Below, piece after piece: positions 33,101-33,742 of a DNA stretch of 33,742 bases; position 1 is the first letter of the stretch, and each line of letters starts with the position of its first letter. The notes under the pieces were generated by a model, which saw only the letters and a list, made by a program, of their open reading frames with translations, was not told where the DNA came from and made no database searches. The stretch comes from a bacterium (GTDB lineage: Bacteria > Myxococcota_A > UBA9160 > UBA6930): NCBI GenBank assembly GCA_024226235.1, contig JAAELW010000217.1, forward strand, positions 1-33,742, read 5' to 3'. The position numbers and the translations under genes were made by a program.

Positions 33101-33721
33101 GCGGCGAAACTGGGCCATGCCGAAACGCACGTCTCCTGCAGCATTCACCTGGCAGATAACCTCGCCGAGGATCTGCTTGGCCGCATTGATCCGCGCCCGT
33201 CGGTAGAGATCGTAGGTACCGCCCCCGACACAGCCCGACAGTGTGCCATTGTTCGTGGCGACGACCTCGGCCAGGTCGGCCGCGGAAGCAGTGCTATAGA
33301 GCCAGTTCAGATACCGACCGGACCAGCGGGTTCGGGAGCCGGTCGCGTCGACAACCGGATCCAGGAAGATCTCGCGAGCTGCGGTCGTACAGCCGGCTCC
33401 GGCGATGGCATAAGTACCCGCGCGGAAGTAGTGATCGCCGGCCCCGCCATTCGGGAATGTGTCTCCGTCGGTCGAGTTGACCTGGTAGGTGTCGTCATCG
33501 AGGAAGTAGCCGCAGGGCGGTGAGACAGTCGGATCGAAGTTCGGGTGCCAGACCACGTGATGCATGGAACCCGAGTTGTCCACCATCAACACGACGTTCG
33601 GCGGAACCGCCGTCGTGAACAGCGCCTGGTCATCGGCCAGGGCAGGTGTTCCTCCAAGGCCAAGAATGGCAACGGAAAGAAGCGAGAGGGTCAGGATTCG
33701 GGGGAATCTGGGAACCTGCAT
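30104..33721 (-). CDS. pilY1: Type IV pilus tip/adhesin protein PilY1
   Basis: The 1205-residue protein starts at ATG 33721 with CAGGAGATCGCC ahead and has a signal peptide cut near ALA-DD (residue 29). The N-terminal half is a von Willebrand A domain with the MIDAS motif DNSGSM (48-53) and FVVIITDGEPT as the second metal strand. It holds several Cys, as in Pseudomonas PilY1. From about residue 640 (RTWLLGDIFHSNPTVV) the C-terminal PilC/PilY1 beta-propeller begins; it has the calcium loop DIDFDGYVDVILIGD near 922-936, followed by GGNLWKW. PilY1 caps and primes the pilus with minor pilins and can serve in adhesion, surface sensing and control of retraction by calcium. Minor pilin genes, usually next to it, would lie beyond the right edge if present. 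Confidence 0.95.
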   Translation of the reverse strand: MQVPRFPRILTLSLLSVAILGLGGTPALADDQALFTTAVPPNVVLMVDNSGSMHHVVWHPNFDPTVSPPCGYFLDDDTYQVNSTDGDTFPNGGAGDHYFRAGTYAIAGAGCTTAAREIFLDPVVDATGSRTRWSGRYLNWLYSTASAADLAEVVATNNGTLSGCVGGGTYDLYRRARINAAKQILGEVICQVNAAGDVRFGMAQFRRGGDPNGGYIVVPAEDYLDGSGNPNSYTLDGVTQAHGDHLSDAIANLTGEAWTPLSETLFQVYTYFQSRVSGDRVAGAVSGTFPEYEYRPDHGANGPYSSSGAPTVPDSPIQFECQKNFVVIITDGEPTRDDFDPQGGNTDRGFSDFDDLIGDYIPGDETETPGWGGAAYKGSMYLDDIAKFMHETDSRPDLPAHSGQEQTIDIYTVGFTTSAFADDILQRAAQQGGGQFYRSNDPESLANDIVLAITDILLKSQAFTSATVPAGRASADERLYTSDFIPSTADGFWQGHLRAWKINAAAQILDKNDNCALDDPECRSGDFLSSAVPVWDAAQAVASAGEAGRNLYMSHLNGAGTDPIIDPFNMGSVTDTDLGVTLADIGTYDYGVYPLPTTSQGLADMVVEAVRGCEMGTTDTGCVERTWLLGDIFHSNPTVVKYPDNFNTKLSYKSFASNYATRKKVIIAGSNGGFFHIFDSGTWDASLNSGKGGYDDGTGSEIAGFMPYGARKNAKELPRDDNGRDYYYVDGAVAVADAYLPSNPRTANLNDASTWTDWHTTAVAGLRQGGRHYYALDITDPSGAQNCAESTSPNYPCYMWEFPNEADTGSHVAYMGETWSEPVIARVKVDDGTVAGGYGRYVAIVGAGYDATSDPNDFTNYDPTVTAGRAIMMIDMATGELLAMKKFDNTGVVATTDPSTVAYDPANPEKSMFFSIASTPGVFDIDFDGYVDVILIGDLGGNLWKWVVEDVGDDPILNGMLSTSQPNWPFARYFQAPSYLDSGSGNRFWKSIFFRAGLTRISGSYWMAFGTGQRANLQWSGFQPTTAEDSRLYSIKDTDLLMRSNPTPATLVESDLDGGTPGAADYTTSLGSCVPPSGQGFYIRGIGDGEKFVTQTVVFSKYIISASFTPAPVVACGAAGDATLYTYSITCGEGLEVTNSVTNTTSTIVKSDMGDGMPSNPQVTMDNKSGDTTVIVRMQDGALWQPPGDFNAGSDGYGQHFWRER

Positions 33722-33742
33722 GGCGATCTCCTGGCTTGCGCG

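Noticed and set aside
31289-33523. 744-codon plus-strand open frame
   Set aside because: It lies antisense to pilY1, which has full vWA and propeller motifs; the frame is a shadow.

Overview
The window is GC-rich, apart from an AT-richer patch near 3.2-3.6 kb. It looks like the chromosome of a deltaproteobacterial-grade Gram-negative bacterium (Myxococcota, Binatota or a relative). This rests on a complete type IV pilus (T4P) assembly cluster pilM-N-O-P-Q, a large PilY1, several lipoproteins, a Roadblock/LC7 protein and long TPR proteins. The placement is inference; no 16S or ribosomal protein marker is present.

Left part (1-8.2 kb): a membrane-anchored GGDEF-EAL protein on the minus strand runs off the left edge. 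It carries a receiver-like and a PilZ-like C-terminal part. Next come an AT-richer orphan membrane gene, an SDR-DoxX fusion with a DUF2269 partner, a nitronate monooxygenase, and a divergent acyl-CoA-dehydrogenase-fold flavoprotein. Between the SDR and the monooxygenase lies what looks like the C-terminal scrap of a tyrosine recombinase.

Middle part (8.3-13.4 kb, plus strand): two overlapping PlsC-type acyltransferase genes (the first tafazzin-like), then a lipoprotein and a secreted protein with Asp-rich calcium-type loops, followed by a minus-strand tRNA-Gly(CCC).

Right part (13.4-33.7 kb, almost all minus strand): in transcription order, a small XRE-type regulator, pilM, pilN, pilO, pilP, pilQ, a strong terminator-like hairpin, aroK, aroB, a TPR protein, a Roadblock protein, aroQ, a long-stem hairpin, a roughly 1255-residue acidic TPR protein and an ExeA-like AAA ATPase. 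Three successive junctions (aroK/aroB, aroB/TPR, TPR/Roadblock) are 4-base ATGA overlaps. This block therefore couples shikimate-pathway enzymes to candidate cytoplasmic organisers of the pilus. An NtrC-family sigma-54 activator is transcribed divergently from the XRE gene. Beyond it are pilY1 and a small exported protein, again on the minus strand.

PilM-N-O-P form the inner-membrane alignment complex, PilQ the outer-membrane secretin, and PilY1 the tip/adhesin protein. The Roadblock, TPR and ExeA-like proteins are candidates for positioning or regulating the machine. That extension of the T4P cluster is the part most worth following up. No CRISPR array, intact insertion sequence, prophage or known defence system was seen.
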